Positions 26,351 to 39,247 of a stretch of DNA of 64,000 nucleotides are shown here, piece after piece; positions within the stretch are counted from its first letter, which is position 1, and each line of letters starts with the position of its first letter. The DNA lies in contig NZ_CP017705.1 in the NCBI RefSeq assembly GCF_002706795.1, positions 124,001 to 188,000 on the forward strand, read 5' to 3'. This DNA comes from Brevibacillus laterosporus DSM 25 (lineage in GTDB: Bacteria; Bacillota; Bacilli; Brevibacillales; Brevibacillaceae). Below the pieces are notes generated by a model that worked only from the letters and a program-made list of their open reading frames with translations, was not told the origin of the DNA and made no database searches. A program made the translations under genes and the position numbers.

Positions 26351-27424
26351 ATGTCAGATGCACCGCTAACCCGTTCTCGCAGTTCTAAAGATCAACAGCC
26401 TGTGCGAAGATCAAAAAAAAGAAAAGCGAAACGAAGAAAGAAACTATTCATAGCAAGTATTGTAACCTTCTTTGTACTAGTCGCTGGTTTTTACTTGACT
26501 CACGACTTGCGCTTGTGGCTTGCTGGAACGTTGCTTACAACTCAACACTCCAGTTGGGCTAAATATACATTTGTAGGAGAAGACGCCCTTAATTCTCTTC
26601 GGGCTGAGATTAATAATCCCGAAGCGATTAACTCCGTTTCACCTACAGAGGTAACTACCCCTTCTGCTAAAGAAGAAAAACAAGAAGAAAAACCTGTTCA
26701 AAAAGAGCTGACTGAAGTTATTCCTGTAGAGAAATACTTTAATCCTGCTCATTTCTTTAAAGGATACGTTATGAAGGTTTCTGATCCAAATCGCGTGCAT
26801 TTAATTCAAACGATCGGTACGAAAACGAATCGTGGGAAACCACGTGGTGAATGGATTAGTGAGTTCTCAGAACGCACTAATGCAATCGGCGGAGTAAATG
26901 CAAGCGGTTTTTATGATCCCAACTTTATGGGATATGGAAGTCAAGCTGCTGGATTAGTCATTGTAGATGGCAAACTGCTCCAGGATTACAATCAATCTGG
27001 TGGCGACACCGTACTTGGAATTGATTACAACGGCAAATTAATCACAGGTCGTTATACCTCTAAAGAGCTGTTGAAAATGAATATCAGAGATGCTATGTCA
27101 TTCCGACCTCAATTGATGGTAAATGGGAAGAACCTGTTTGCTGGAAAAGATCCTATTAGCTGGGGAATTGCTCCACGTACAGCTGTAGGACAGACTGCTG
27201 ACGGCACTATTTTGTTCATTGTTATAGATGGTCGTCAGAAGCACTCCATCGGAGCTAGTATGAAAGATATGGCTGATCTGTTAGAAGAATACGGTGCCGT
27301 AAATGGAATGGCCATGGATGGCGGTACCTCTTCTATGATGGTTGATAAAGGTAATGTTCTCACAAAATCCGCAAATGGCGACCCACGCGGTCGTTGGTTA
27401 CCAAACGCATGGATGGTATACTAA
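26351..27424 (+). CDS. Phosphodiester glycosidase (NAGPA) family membrane-anchored protein
   Basis: A 357-residue protein with a basic N-terminus (RRSKKRKAKRRKK), one membrane helix (about 35-55), a Glu/Lys/Pro-rich linker, and a C-terminal NAGPA/DUF2233 domain (about 130-355; GGVNASGFYDP, MSFRPQLMVNG, WGIAPRTAVGQ, NGMAMDGGTSS). This domain removes GlcNAc from phosphodiester-linked sugars; in Firmicutes it acts on surface polymers such as teichoic acids. The second ATG (26351) fits the SD better than the one at 26342. It precedes a tyrosine phosphatase gene by 93 bp. Confidence 0.88.
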   Translation: MSDAPLTRSRSSKDQQPVRRSKKRKAKRRKKLFIASIVTFFVLVAGFYLTHDLRLWLAGTLLTTQHSSWAKYTFVGEDALNSLRAEINNPEAINSVSPTEVTTPSAKEEKQEEKPVQKELTEVIPVEKYFNPAHFFKGYVMKVSDPNRVHLIQTIGTKTNRGKPRGEWISEFSERTNAIGGVNASGFYDPNFMGYGSQAAGLVIVDGKLLQDYNQSGGDTVLGIDYNGKLITGRYTSKELLKMNIRDAMSFRPQLMVNGKNLFAGKDPISWGIAPRTAVGQTADGTILFIVIDGRQKHSIGASMKDMADLLEEYGAVNGMAMDGGTSSMMVDKGNVLTKSANGDPRGRWLPNAWMVY

Positions 27425-27517
27425 TAGTAGGCATGTGAGTAGGTTAACAAATAACCTCGGCGAGCTTGATGGCCGGGGTTTTGTTTTGTGCATATGCAAG
27501 GTAAGGAGGATTTTCAT

Positions 27518-27985
27518 ATGGTTCATGTTTTATTTGTTTGCCTAGGTAACATTTGTCGGTCACCTATGGCAGAGGCAGTTTTTCGTCATCACGTACAACA
27601 AGCTGGGCTAGAGCAATTCATTAAGATTGATTCAGCAGCGATTGGTAGCTGGCATGTTGGAAACCCTCCACATGAAGGGACACAACAGGTATTAACGAAG
27701 CATAACGTCCGTTTTGATACCATTTTTGCTAGACAAATTCGTTCCGTTGATTTTCAGCAATTTGACTATATTGTATGCATGGACAATTCAAATGTAGAGA
27801 AATTACGCACCTTTGCTCCAGATGCTAAAAATATTACGAAACTGATGGATTATGCTCCAGCCTATAAAGAAACAGAAGTAGAAGACCCGTATTTTACAGG
27901 CAGATTTGATTATGTGTACGAGTTAGTCGAAGCTGGTTCAATTGGTTTAATCAAGCATATTCGTGACAAACACCATCTTTCTTAA
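27518..27985 (+). CDS. Low-molecular-weight protein tyrosine phosphatase
   Basis: A 155-residue enzyme with the P-loop CLGNICRSP (nucleophile Cys8, Arg14) and the general-acid motif VEDPYFTG. The family removes phosphate from protein tyrosine or arginine residues in the cytoplasm. ATG at 27518 has AAGGAGG 8 bases upstream; ten upstream in-frame codons are rejected. It sits behind the NAGPA gene, a pairing that may reflect surface-polymer control, though only adjacency supports this. Confidence 0.92.
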   Translation: MVHVLFVCLGNICRSPMAEAVFRHHVQQAGLEQFIKIDSAAIGSWHVGNPPHEGTQQVLTKHNVRFDTIFARQIRSVDFQQFDYIVCMDNSNVEKLRTFAPDAKNITKLMDYAPAYKETEVEDPYFTGRFDYVYELVEAGSIGLIKHIRDKHHLS

Positions 27986-28022
27986 CATAGCATGTATGTG
28001 TCTTTATTCATTCGTTTATTTG

Positions 28023-28063
28023 CAAAAAAGCAGCCACTCATAGTAAAGAGTAGCTGCTTTTTT
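28023..28063 (+). terminator. Terminator of the phosphatase gene
   Basis: AAAAAAGCAGC / GCTGCTTTTTT stem with a T-run, 38 bp after the stop codon. The A-run gives it some bidirectional character. Confidence 0.85.
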
Positions 28064-28108
28064 ATTTAGGAAGGGTTCCTCTACTTTTCCATTTTCTTCA
28101 TGAAAATT

Positions 28109-28975
28109 CTAGGACAAAACAATTTGCTCAAAATAAGCGGGGGAATACTCTTCCTTGTAAGTTCTACCAGTTAGCACTAAATTATCTAGTTGTTCTCTCA
28201 GCTTTTGAAGTTTTGTTTGTTCTAAAGCTAAATTAATGAGGGTAGCTCTGGCAATCTGACGTAATATGTGTATTTCTTCTTTAATGGAATTACCTAAATC
28301 CTTCCCACTGTGAACCACTTCAGAACGATGATTGTAAGAGTTTTTAATAAAATTGGAAATCCTAATCCGTTCTTCTGGTGTTTGCCCCAAGTAATAAGCA
28401 ATTCGTGTTCGCACCTTGTACGTAATTTCTCCCTTTTTTCCATCTGGTACAAACAAAGATTCCAAAGCAATCCATAAATCTAATAACTCATCCTCCAACG
28501 ATTTCTTTTCCAGTGCTAATAAATATCTGCGATAGGGTACAGTTGGAAATGAGATATCTGCATTCATTAGACGCTTGAACAATCCTTCTATTTGATTGGT
28601 ATAGATAAACTTAGGTCCATCTAATGAACGTTTTAAATAATTGATCCCATACCGATTTTCTTCCATTGTTAATAGATACGGTATAGAACAAACCCCTTCG
28701 CCATTTGCCATGTTTAAGCGATTCTCTATTTCAGCTATGAAGGGACGATCTTCTTTTACTTTTAAAGTAGGATACTCCGCATAGAGAAACAGCGAGTTTG
28801 GTTTTACTTTTTCTTCAAAATGAAGCCTATTCTCGTTCATCTGTGGACGCAAGCGCTCATGACAAATTTTATACAAGGGCTCAAAGCCTGATACCAGAAA
28901 GAAATCCTCACTAAGCTGTATACGAAGTGGCTTATCTGTTACGGTATTAAATACTGGTGCAATCAAGGTTGGCAT
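28109..28975 (-). CDS. HEPN-domain (ApeA-like) protein
   Basis: A 288-residue soluble protein. The C-terminal helical part has the pattern LDLWIALESLF (about 165-175) and NHRSEVVHSGK, an R-x4-H motif that in HEPN domains forms the RNase active site. The N-terminal 130 residues are of mixed fold and unrecognised. HEPN proteins often act as RNases in defence or toxin-antitoxin systems; no antitoxin-like partner is adjacent, so the role is open. ATG at 28975 has GGAGG 7 bases upstream. Stands alone on its strand. Confidence 0.65.
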   Translation of the reverse strand: MPTLIAPVFNTVTDKPLRIQLSEDFFLVSGFEPLYKICHERLRPQMNENRLHFEEKVKPNSLFLYAEYPTLKVKEDRPFIAEIENRLNMANGEGVCSIPYLLTMEENRYGINYLKRSLDGPKFIYTNQIEGLFKRLMNADISFPTVPYRRYLLALEKKSLEDELLDLWIALESLFVPDGKKGEITYKVRTRIAYYLGQTPEERIRISNFIKNSYNHRSEVVHSGKDLGNSIKEEIHILRQIARATLINLALEQTKLQKLREQLDNLVLTGRTYKEEYSPAYFEQIVLS

Positions 28976-29039
28976 GATGTTCCCTCCATTCGCCACGGCT
29001 TTTATAGGTTATGTCTCTTATAAAGGCTTCCGGCAGATT

Positions 29040-29723
29040 TTACTTAGAAGCTGAGCCTTTTTCCTGACTCAAACGCTTAATAATATTTTCATTCTCAATC
29101 ATATCCTCTGGCTTGTCCGCATACAACAATCCATAATGAGTTAACATAGTGGAGATTTGATTATTGTCCGTTAGAATGACATGCAGAACAGCTTTATTGT
29201 TGAAATCATAATACTCCAGAACTCTTCCTAGGTCACGTGTTGGTGCTCCATAAACCTTTTTGACATTTTCTAGGGTCAGTTGCTTTTCAGTCTCAAGTTT
29301 TTTCATCAAATCTCCGCGTTTTAACATTACTTGAGCAGCTACTAATGTAGGGTCAGCCGTTTTAGTAAAATATAAGGGATAGGCCTTGTTCCATTTTGCG
29401 CCTGTTACCGGATTGATCTTGATAAAAGCTACTTCTTGTTCCACTTCTGGATTTGGTCCATTCTCCGATTTTAAATTGGTGCGAAAATTACTTTTAATAG
29501 TCTTTTTTTCTACAGCAGATCCATATGTTTTTTCCATCTGAGCTAGTGTCGTTTTCCCAATAACAGCTTGCTCTGTAAGCTTAAGCTCAGCTGTAAGATC
29601 TATCTGATTTACCTTTATATCTTGGGCTTGTTCTGTAGGTGCAGTATCCGATTGATTTCCACTACAACCTGTCACAAGTAGTAAGCTAGCAATCACTGCC
29701 AAGAGCATTGTTCTTTTTTTCAT
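29040..29723 (-). CDS. Lipoprotein of unknown function
   Basis: A 227-residue protein with a clear lipoprotein signal (MKKRTMLLAV, lipobox LVTGC). The mature part contains two similar helix-strand units (MEKTYGSAVEKK and VKKVYGAPTRDL), each ending in a strand, which resemble SmpA/BamE-like or DUF-type repeats. No family can be named. Last codons are Ser/Lys-rich. It reads toward the HEPN gene with a 64-bp gap. Confidence 0.75.
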   Translation of the reverse strand: MKKRTMLLAVIASLLLVTGCSGNQSDTAPTEQAQDIKVNQIDLTAELKLTEQAVIGKTTLAQMEKTYGSAVEKKTIKSNFRTNLKSENGPNPEVEQEVAFIKINPVTGAKWNKAYPLYFTKTADPTLVAAQVMLKRGDLMKKLETEKQLTLENVKKVYGAPTRDLGRVLEYYDFNNKAVLHVILTDNNQISTMLTHYGLLYADKPEDMIENENIIKRLSQEKGSASK

Positions 29724-29832
29724 GAAAATCTGTCCTCTCCAGTTTAACTATAATTCACAGCTTTACATACACTTCCCTGTGCATGTGATACGAATTTCCC
29801 TCCCATACTAATCACGAAGGAGTTGATAAGGG

Positions 29833-29982
29833 ATGGCGAAAGACGATTTCTTAGTAGAAAATCCGCATCAAACTTATAATAACCAATTTCGTGGCTTAGA
29901 ACAAACGGGGGAACCACAACCGGGAACGAAAAAGGTAAAGCAACAGAATCATACCCATCAAATCAAAACACGCGAAGGATAG
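29833..29982 (+). CDS. Small hydrophilic protein, possibly spore-related
   Basis: Forty-nine residues (begins MAKDDFLVENPHQTY, ends KTREG), rich in Gln, Asn, His and Lys, with no hydrophobic core. AAGGAG lies 11 bases before the ATG and a hairpin follows. Such compositions are common in minor small spore proteins; this is a guess from composition only. Confidence 0.55.
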   Translation: MAKDDFLVENPHQTYNNQFRGLEQTGEPQPGTKKVKQQNHTHQIKTREG

Positions 29983-29995
29983 ACTTCTGTTAGCA

Positions 29996-30027
29996 AAACC
30001 GCCTTCCATTAGTTGGATCGGCGGTTT
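29996..30027 (+). terminator. Hairpin after the small protein gene
   Basis: AAACCGCC / GGCGGTTT stem, 14 bp after the stop. The downstream T content is modest, so termination may be weak. Confidence 0.55.
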
Positions 30028-30106
30028 CGCTACTTTTGTCCCACTTCCCTTGTTGAATTCCTATTGACCCTCTTTTTTCCATATGATAAGGTATAGGGGC
30101 AACTAC

Positions 30107-30287
30107 ATATGGATACGGGAGCTTGGATTAAGCCAGGCTGAGAGGGTGGAGAACTCTGCTACCGACCGTGAAACCTGATCTGGATAATGCCAGCGTAGGA
30201 AACGATCCCATACGAATTACTTCGTTTATTTCAGCATGTTATTTTGTATGGATAAGAGCCGTCAGCCTTTGCTGTACGGCTCTTTTT
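30107..30287 (+). promoter_or_regulatory. TPP riboswitch with terminator, controls thiC
   Basis: The aptamer (about 30107-30214) contains the thi-box elements ACGGGAGC, GGCTGAGAGGG and CCTGATCTGGATAATGCCAG. It is followed by an intrinsic terminator (GAGCCGT / ACGGCTC, T5 run, 30256-30287) and then by thiC 57 bp on. Thiamine pyrophosphate binding would favour the terminator and shut off thiC. Confidence 0.96.
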
Positions 30288-30289
30288 AG

Positions 30290-32122
<1,833 letters not shown>

Positions 32123-32210
32123 TCTCTCTAATCACTGTAATATGTAGCATGCAGTAATCTACCTAGGCCATACTCGCTTGCTAGAATAACCACCTTTAAT
32201 AGGTGTACAG

Positions 32211-32245
32211 AAAAAAGGTTGCTGGATAACCCAGCAACCTTTTTA
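32211..32245. terminator. Bidirectional terminator between thiC and pdhD
   Basis: AAAGGTTGCTGG / CCAGCAACCTTT, 12-bp perfect stem with A-run on the left and T-run on the right. It serves the convergent thiC and pdh operon. Confidence 0.92.
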
Positions 32246-32255
32246 ATAGAGATAT

Positions 32256-33668
32256 TTATTTTACTACCACGTGAATCGGACGACCAAGCGCCAATTCTGC
32301 AGCTTCCAATGTTACTTCGCCCAAGGTTGGGTGAGCATGGATAGTTAGTTCGATATCTTCTAATGTAGCACCCATCTCAATAGCCAAAGCTACTTCAGAT
32401 ACGATGTTAGAAGCATCTTCCCCAACAAATTGAGCACCTAGAACTACTCCTGTTTCTTTGTCAGCAATGATTTTTGCAAATCCTTCGCCAGCATTAACAG
32501 ATAGAGCACGTCCGTTAGCAGCATAAGGGAAACGACCCACAACTACATCTAGACCTTGTTCTTTTGCTTCTTTTTCAGAGATACCCACGCTGGACATTTC
32601 TGGATCGGAGAATACAACAGAAGGAATGCACTTGTAATCCACTTCAGCCGCATGTCCTGCAATTGCTTCAGCTGCCACTTTACCTTCATAAGAAGCTTTG
32701 TGAGCTAGCGCAAGACCTGGAACAATGTCACCAATCGCATAGATACTTGGCACACTTGTACGACCTTGTTTATCAACTTCGATCAATCCACGTTCGTTCA
32801 TTTTCACGCCGATCGCTTCAAGACCGATATCATTTGTGTTAGGCTTACGACCAACAGTAACTAGTACGTAATCAGCTTCAAAGGACATTTCTTCTCCTTT
32901 TACTTCTGCTTTTACGACTACACCGTTTTCTGATTCCTCCACGCCTTTTGCAAGAGCTTTGGTATGAATTTTCACGTTGTGTTTTTTCAAACGACGTTCA
33001 ACTAGACGAGTCATGTCTTGTTCAAATCCAGGTAGAATATGATCAGCACCCTCAAGGATTGTAAGTTCTGTACCAAATTTAGCAAGAACCGTACCTAGCT
33101 CGACACCGATGTATCCACCACCGATAACTACCATGCGTTTTGGAATTTCGCTAAGACTTAATACCTCAGTAGAGGACAATACTCGCTTGCTCCATTTAAA
33201 CGCTGGAAGTTCGAACGGACGAGAACCAGTTGCGATAATCGCATTGTTGAACTTAAATTTATGAGATTCATTTTCGTTATATACGCTAACTTCATTCTCT
33301 GACAAGAAGAACGCTTCTCCAGAAACTAGACGTATTTTGTTTCCTTTGAACAAAGAAGCAACCCCGCCAGTTAATTGTTTCACGATGCCGCTTTTCCATT
33401 CTTGTACTTTAGCATAGTCAACTTTTACATTCTCCATGGTAATACCCATGCTAGCACCATGCTGTGCATTTTCATAAACGTGAGAAGCGTGGATAAGAGC
33501 TTTTGATGGGATACAACCCACGTTTAAGCATACGCCACCTACGTTACCACGTTCTACTACAACTACGCTTTTCCCCATTTGAGCTGCGCGGATTGCTGCG
33601 ACATAACCACCAGGACCTGCCCCGATGACTACTACGTCAATTTCTTCTACGAATTCTCCTACTACCAT
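32256..33668 (-). CDS. pdhD: Dihydrolipoyl dehydrogenase (E3 of pyruvate dehydrogenase)
   Basis: A 470-residue FAD/NAD enzyme that reoxidises lipoamide on E2. FAD-binding [11 protein letters not shown], redox-active disulfide [14 protein letters not shown]-binding [10 protein letters not shown] and the C-terminal HAHPTLGE with the catalytic His are all present. The SD (GGAGG) overlaps the stop of pdhC, so translation is coupled. Last gene of pdhABCD, ending at a strong terminator. Confidence 0.98.
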   Translation of the reverse strand: MVVGEFVEEIDVVVIGAGPGGYVAAIRAAQMGKSVVVVERGNVGGVCLNVGCIPSKALIHASHVYENAQHGASMGITMENVKVDYAKVQEWKSGIVKQLTGGVASLFKGNKIRLVSGEAFFLSENEVSVYNENESHKFKFNNAIIATGSRPFELPAFKWSKRVLSSTEVLSLSEIPKRMVVIGGGYIGVELGTVLAKFGTELTILEGADHILPGFEQDMTRLVERRLKKHNVKIHTKALAKGVEESENGVVVKAEVKGEEMSFEADYVLVTVGRKPNTNDIGLEAIGVKMNERGLIEVDKQGRTSVPSIYAIGDIVPGLALAHKASYEGKVAAEAIAGHAAEVDYKCIPSVVFSDPEMSSVGISEKEAKEQGLDVVVGRFPYAANGRALSVNAGEGFAKIIADKETGVVLGAQFVGEDASNIVSEVALAIEMGATLEDIELTIHAHPTLGEVTLEAAELALGRPIHVVVK

Positions 33669-33672
33669 GATG

Positions 33673-35001
33673 TTATCCCTCCATAACCAATAGTGTTGGG
33701 TTCTCCAGAAGCTTTTTGATATAGTTCATGAAACGTTGCGCTGGATCTCCATCGATTAGACGGTGGTCAAAGCTTAGAGACAACGCTAAGACTGGTGCAA
33801 CAACAATCTCACCGTTTTTCACTACTGGTTTCTCTTCAATGCGACCTACACCTAAAATAGCAACTTCAGGATGGTTGATCACTGGAGTGAAGAACATTCC
33901 ACCAGCAGAACCGATGTTTGTGATGCTGAAAGTAGAACCTTTCATTTCATCGGCAGTTGCTTTACGGTCACGAGCTTTACCAGCTAATTCGTTAATCTCA
34001 GCAGAGATTTCGAAGATGGATTTATGATCTGCGCCTTTAACTACAGGTACGAGCAAGCCGTCCTCTGTAGATGTTGCAATACCAATGTTGTAGTACTTCT
34101 TGAAGATGATTTCTTGTGTTTCATCATCCATAGAAGTGTTAAGGATTGGGAATTTTTTCAGACCAGCCACTACTGCTTTAACAATAAATGGAAGGTAAGT
34201 CAATTTAATTCCTTGTTCCATAGCTAGTGGTTTACCTTCTTTACGTAGGTTAACCAAACCAGTAACATCTACTTCGTCAAACAACGTAACGTGTGGAGCT
34301 GTATATTTAGATTTAACCATTGCTTTAGAAATAGCTTTACGGATACCTTTCAAAGGTACACGCTCTTCTAATTCGAAAGCTTGTGGAGCATAGTGTTGTG
34401 TAGGTGTAGCCGTTGCTGCTTGGGAAGCAGTTGGTGCTGCTGCCCGTGGTGCTGCTGTTTCTTGAGCAGGTGCAGGAGCCCCACCAGCAAGATATGCATC
34501 TACATCAGCTTTGGTAATTCGGCCTACTTTACCACCTGTACCTGGTACAAACGCCAAGTCAATATCCTTTTCACGAGCGTATTTACGCACGGAAGGAGTA
34601 GCAAGTACATGCTTGCGATCGATTGGTGCCCCACCTTGAGCAACTGGTGCGGCTGGTGTAGCTGCTGCCGCCGGTGCTTCAGTAGCTTTAGGAGCTTCTT
34701 GAGCTGGCGCTGCATGACTTTCGCCACCATGACCATGATCTTGACCTTCAGGCAATGCACCTTCTACTTCAATGACACAAAGAGTGTCACCTAGCATAGA
34801 AACAGTACCTTCGCTAACTGTAATCTCAACTACTTTACCTGCAACAGGAGATGGTAGTTCTACCATAGATTTATCGTTTTGTACTTCTAGGATAACTTGA
34901 TCCTCTTCAATTGTATCTCCTACAGCAATATGCCATTTTGCAATTTCGCCTTCGTGGATACCTTCACCGGTTTCTGGCAGTTTAAATTCAAATCGTGCCA
35001 C
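33673..35001 (-). CDS. pdhC: Dihydrolipoamide acetyltransferase (E2 of pyruvate dehydrogenase)
   Basis: A 442-residue core protein of the complex. One lipoyl domain (about 1-75, lipoylated Lys in [11 protein letters not shown]), an Ala/Pro linker, a peripheral-subunit-binding domain (about 130-170, [13 protein letters not shown]), a second linker, and the catalytic domain ending with [10 protein letters not shown] (catalytic His and Asp). A single lipoyl domain is usual for Bacilli. The gap to pdhB upstream holds a strong hairpin. Confidence 0.98.
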   Translation of the reverse strand: MARFEFKLPETGEGIHEGEIAKWHIAVGDTIEEDQVILEVQNDKSMVELPSPVAGKVVEITVSEGTVSMLGDTLCVIEVEGALPEGQDHGHGGESHAAPAQEAPKATEAPAAAATPAAPVAQGGAPIDRKHVLATPSVRKYAREKDIDLAFVPGTGGKVGRITKADVDAYLAGGAPAPAQETAAPRAAAPTASQAATATPTQHYAPQAFELEERVPLKGIRKAISKAMVKSKYTAPHVTLFDEVDVTGLVNLRKEGKPLAMEQGIKLTYLPFIVKAVVAGLKKFPILNTSMDDETQEIIFKKYYNIGIATSTEDGLLVPVVKGADHKSIFEISAEINELAGKARDRKATADEMKGSTFSITNIGSAGGMFFTPVINHPEVAILGVGRIEEKPVVKNGEIVVAPVLALSLSFDHRLIDGDPAQRFMNYIKKLLENPTLLVMEG

Positions 35002-35033
35002 TATAATTCCCTCCTATCGATTTCGAGAAAGAA

Positions 35034-35055
35034 GGCGGAAAGCTTACTTTCCGCC
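35034..35055 (-). promoter_or_regulatory. Intercistronic hairpin between pdhB and pdhC
   Basis: Perfect 9-bp repeat GGCGGAAAG / CTTTCCGCC with a 4-base loop, followed on the minus strand by TTCTTTC. It could be a processing site or a partial terminator. Confidence 0.6.
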
Positions 35056-35071
35056 ATTGATTATACGAATC

Positions 35072-36049
35072 TTAGAACTCCAATACACGGTTCACGCCGT
35101 CAATAACACCTTTTACATCAGGCAACCAAGCATCTTCTGCTTGTGCAAACGGGAACACGGAATCTGGAGGTGCGATACGAAGAACAGGCGCTTCTAGATG
35201 TAAGATAGCTTTTTCGTTGATTTGCGCGATGATTTCAGCAGCAACACCAGCAGTGCGTTGTGCTTCTTGTACAACGATTGCACGATTTGTTTTTTGTACG
35301 GAAGCAAGAATTGTTTCCATATCTAATGGAGAAATCGTGCGCAAGTCGATAACTTCAACGCTTTTTCCTTGTTTTTCCAATTCTTCAGCAGCTTTCATGC
35401 TTGTTTGAACCATTGCACCGTATGTGATGATGGTAACATCTGTACCTTCACGAACGATGTTGGCTTTACCCAACGGAATCGTATATTCGCCTTCTGGAAC
35501 TTCTTGACGGAAAGAACGATATAGTTTCATGTGCTCAAGGAAGATTACCGGATCGTTATCACGAATCGCAGAGATCAATAGACCTTTTGCATCGTAAGGG
35601 TTAGATGGGATTACAACTTTCACACCTGGTGTTTGAAGGAAAATACCTTCTAGTGAGTCAGAATGCAACTCAGGTGTTTTTACACCACCACCAAAAGGAG
35701 AGCGGAATACGATTGGGCTAGTGAATTTTCCACCAGAACGGTAACGCATACGAGCAGCTTGAGTTGCAATCGCATCAATTGTTTCAAAAACGAAACCAAA
35801 GAATTGAATCTCAACAACTGGACGGAATCCGTTAATTCCAAGACCTACTGCCAATCCACCAAAACCAGATTCAGCTAGAGGCGTATCAAATACGCGATCT
35901 TCGCCAAACTCTTTTTGCAGATTTTCTGTTGCACGGAATACACCGCCATTGTTACCCACGTCTTCCCCAAATACTAGAACTTGAGGGTCGCGTGCCAATT
36001 CAATACGCATTGCATCTGTAATGGCTTGAATCATTGTCAAATTTGCCAT
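35072..36049 (-). CDS. pdhB: Pyruvate dehydrogenase E1 beta subunit
   Basis: A 325-residue transketolase-type subunit ([46 protein letters not shown]) that pairs with PdhA to decarboxylate pyruvate with thiamine diphosphate. It starts 3 bp after the pdhA stop region, so the two subunits are translated together. Standard length for the family. Confidence 0.98.
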   Translation of the reverse strand: MANLTMIQAITDAMRIELARDPQVLVFGEDVGNNGGVFRATENLQKEFGEDRVFDTPLAESGFGGLAVGLGINGFRPVVEIQFFGFVFETIDAIATQAARMRYRSGGKFTSPIVFRSPFGGGVKTPELHSDSLEGIFLQTPGVKVVIPSNPYDAKGLLISAIRDNDPVIFLEHMKLYRSFRQEVPEGEYTIPLGKANIVREGTDVTIITYGAMVQTSMKAAEELEKQGKSVEVIDLRTISPLDMETILASVQKTNRAIVVQEAQRTAGVAAEIIAQINEKAILHLEAPVLRIAPPDSVFPFAQAEDAWLPDVKGVIDGVNRVLEF

Positions 36050-36052
36050 GGC

Positions 36053-37138
<1,086 letters not shown>

Positions 37139-37405
37139 TTAGCTCACCTCATTAACGGAGTTTTGTTTGGAGTAAAATTACATTCTTACGGAAGATACAA
37201 AAAGCCCTGTATATGCGAACCATATAAAAGTTATTTTAACTGTTATATTTCAGTTCATGACTCTGTTTTTTGTGTTATAATATAGTCATTACAGGGGTTT
37301 ACTTGTTCCTGTTATTATCAATGATAAGTTCTGTATCATTTTTTTGCAAGTCCTTAATTACAATTTGTAAAAACGATAGAATAATTGTCGGGAGGTTTCC
37401 ATTCG

Positions 37406-38140
37406 ATGTCAGACATCCTAAAACGAACCATCATCAAAGAAGAACTTACCAGCAAGTACCTAGATGCACCACGTCAAGTAAAAGTGTATTTACCTCCGGG
37501 CTACAACGACATGCTCTCCTACCCGGTCATCTATTGTCAGGATGGAAATGAGTTCTTTACGATGGGTCGAATCGCTACAATCGCTAATCGCCTTATTCTT
37601 GAAGAAGGCATGGAACCTATGATTATTGTCGGCGTCTCAAATGAGCGAAGCAAACGCACCAGCGAATACTCACATGTTGGGGAAAGAAACCCTGGATACA
37701 AACGCTTCTTCGCAGAGGAGCTTGTCCCTTATATTGAGGACAAATATCCAATCCGCCAAGACCCTGATAGCCGTATTCTAGCCGGTGACTCTCTTGGTGG
37801 TACAGTTTCGTTCCATTTGTCCCTTGATTACCCTCATCTATTCCATAAAATCATCTCTTTATCAGGTGCATTCTTTGATGCCTCTATTGATGAAGCAGAA
37901 AAAACAACTGACTTATCCTGGATGCACATGTGGATGATTGTAGGCTTGAAAGAGCTGCAAGTAGAAACCAGCACAGGTACTTACGATTTCTTAGACTACA
38001 ACCAACGAATGAAGTCTGTTTTAGATCGAAAGCAAGCACGTATCGCCTACATTGAAGATCACGGTGACCATGTTTGGGGCTTTTGGCAACGTGTTCTACC
38101 TGATGCATTAAAATATTTCTTCCCAATTTCAGGTCTATAA
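37406..38140 (+). CDS. Alpha/beta-hydrolase esterase (Fes/BesA-like)
   Basis: A 244-residue esterase of the enterochelin-esterase-like family. Nucleophile motif AGDSLGG, oxyanion region VYLPPGY, and a late catalytic His in DHGDHVWGFW. Members cleave siderophore or cell-wall esters; the substrate here is unknown. ATG at 37406 is preferred to the in-frame TTG at 37385, which overlaps the SD (GGGAGG). Divergent from the pdh operon and ended by a terminator. Confidence 0.88.
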   Translation: MSDILKRTIIKEELTSKYLDAPRQVKVYLPPGYNDMLSYPVIYCQDGNEFFTMGRIATIANRLILEEGMEPMIIVGVSNERSKRTSEYSHVGERNPGYKRFFAEELVPYIEDKYPIRQDPDSRILAGDSLGGTVSFHLSLDYPHLFHKIISLSGAFFDASIDEAEKTTDLSWMHMWMIVGLKELQVETSTGTYDFLDYNQRMKSVLDRKQARIAYIEDHGDHVWGFWQRVLPDALKYFFPISGL

Positions 38141-38149
38141 ACTACTATA

Positions 38150-38172
38150 GGGGGTGTTCTAGCCCCCTTTTC
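38150..38172 (+). terminator. Terminator of the esterase gene
   Basis: GGGGG / CCCCC stem with an 8-base loop, then TTTT. Confidence 0.75.
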
Positions 38173-38263
38173 CTATCTTGAGAAATACATGGCGATAGAA
38201 CATCATGGCTTCCTATTAAAATGTTTTTGGCTCTGATTCAGCTAAATGTTACCGCTTTCATTT

Positions 38264-38455
38264 TTATAGACCATTAATTTCACGGATCGTTTCATACCTG
38301 TAGGTTCGCCCATCAGACAAGCGAATCTCATCATCAGTCGCTTCCGAAATTTCACCAGCTACTTGTTGACTGTCTACTAATACAATATTGACCAGCTTAC
38401 TTACTTCCCGGTTCATTTGTTGCTGCACCTTCATAATATCTTGTTGTGAAATCAC
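38264..38455 (-). CDS. Small protein with an Sm/SH3-like strand pattern, unknown
   Basis: Sixty-three residues: an N-terminal helix (QQDIMKVQQQMNREVSKLV) and a strand-rich C-terminus (NIVLVDSQQVAGEI...IRLSDGRTYRYETI) that looks like a small beta-barrel. No family named. GGGGTGGTTACG upstream gives only a weak ribosome site. Codon usage and composition support a real gene. Confidence 0.6.
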   Translation of the reverse strand: MISQQDIMKVQQQMNREVSKLVNIVLVDSQQVAGEISEATDDEIRLSDGRTYRYETIREINGL

Positions 38456-38883
38456 GTAACCACCCCAGTTTCATATATTCCTCTCTTCTAGTATGACAAA
38501 CAGAGCTTCCATTTAATCGCACGAAAAAGAACTACCAGTCACTATATTTTATTAGAATAGGACTCTCCTTTTACTTTACCGCAATACCCATAAAATAGGT
38601 TCTTCTTACATTCTACAAATGGACGAAATAGGAATAGAATACACAATTCCAACAAGACAATATTTAGTTTTTCTTCAATAAAAAAGTGAAAACGGTTCTT
38701 TTTTACTTTTTTATTGAATTTCAGATTTCGGCTAGCGTACACAATTCTCCCTACTATGTTTACTCCTGCCATACCATCCATCTCAATGAATAGGATAACA
38801 TACGGACAATCAACATGTCATAAGATAATTTTGTCCGAAGCAAATTCATCTCGTAATAAAAATACGAATTCTAGCTAATACAT
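38456..38883. other. Intergenic stretch without recognisable genes
   Basis: About 430 bp, AT-rich. One minus-strand frame (38542-38781) is open but has no ribosome site and unconvincing composition. No repeat or RNA seen except the terminator at its right end. Confidence 0.5.
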
Positions 38884-38914
38884 AAAAAAGCACCGTGACT
38901 AACAGTCAAGGTGC
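38884..38914 (-). terminator. Terminator of the tRNA operon
   Basis: GCACC-TTGACT / AGTCA-C-GGTGC stem with a T6 run on the minus strand, 17 bp after tRNA-Tyr. Confidence 0.85.
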
Positions 38915-38931
38915 TCTAGTAACAAGTATGG

Positions 38932-39013
38932 TGGGGAGAGACGGATTCGAACCGCCGAACCCGGAGGGAGCAGATTTACAGTCTGCCGTGTTTAGCCACT
39001 TCACTATCTCCCC
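38932..39013 (-). tRNA. tRNA-Tyr (GTA)
   Basis: Minus strand: acceptor GGGGAGA / TCTCCCC, anticodon loop CTGTAAA with anticodon GTA, a long variable arm as expected for tRNA-Tyr, and the T-loop GGTTCGAATCC. No encoded CCA (the sequence continues ACC). It is the second tRNA of a two-gene operon. Confidence 0.97.
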
Positions 39014-39023
39014 ATAAAAATGG

Positions 39024-39096
39024 TGCCGGCGATAGGACTTGAACCCACAACCCCCTGATTACAAGTCAGGTGCTCTACCAATTGAGCTACACCGGC
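39024..39096 (-). tRNA. tRNA-Thr (TGT)
   Basis: Minus strand: acceptor GCCGGTG, D-arm GCTCAATTGGTAGAGC, anticodon loop CTTGTAA (anticodon TGT), T-arm GGGTTCAAGTCC, 3' GCCGGCA. It is the first of the pair, 10 bp before tRNA-Tyr. Confidence 0.97.
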
Positions 39097-39247
39097 ATTT
39101 CAAATAGCAAATCATTATTTGCTTCACAACAAAATTGAGTATATCATGAACCTTTTTGATATTCAATACCTTTTTAAAAAAAATTTAAAATCGTATTTCC
39201 TTTTAAAATGGGACAGACTATGTACTGTGAAGGGGGGGCTTTTCTCC

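Noticed and set aside
38542..38781. Minus-strand frame of 79 codons
   Set aside because: No ribosome site, AT-driven composition and no family resemblance.
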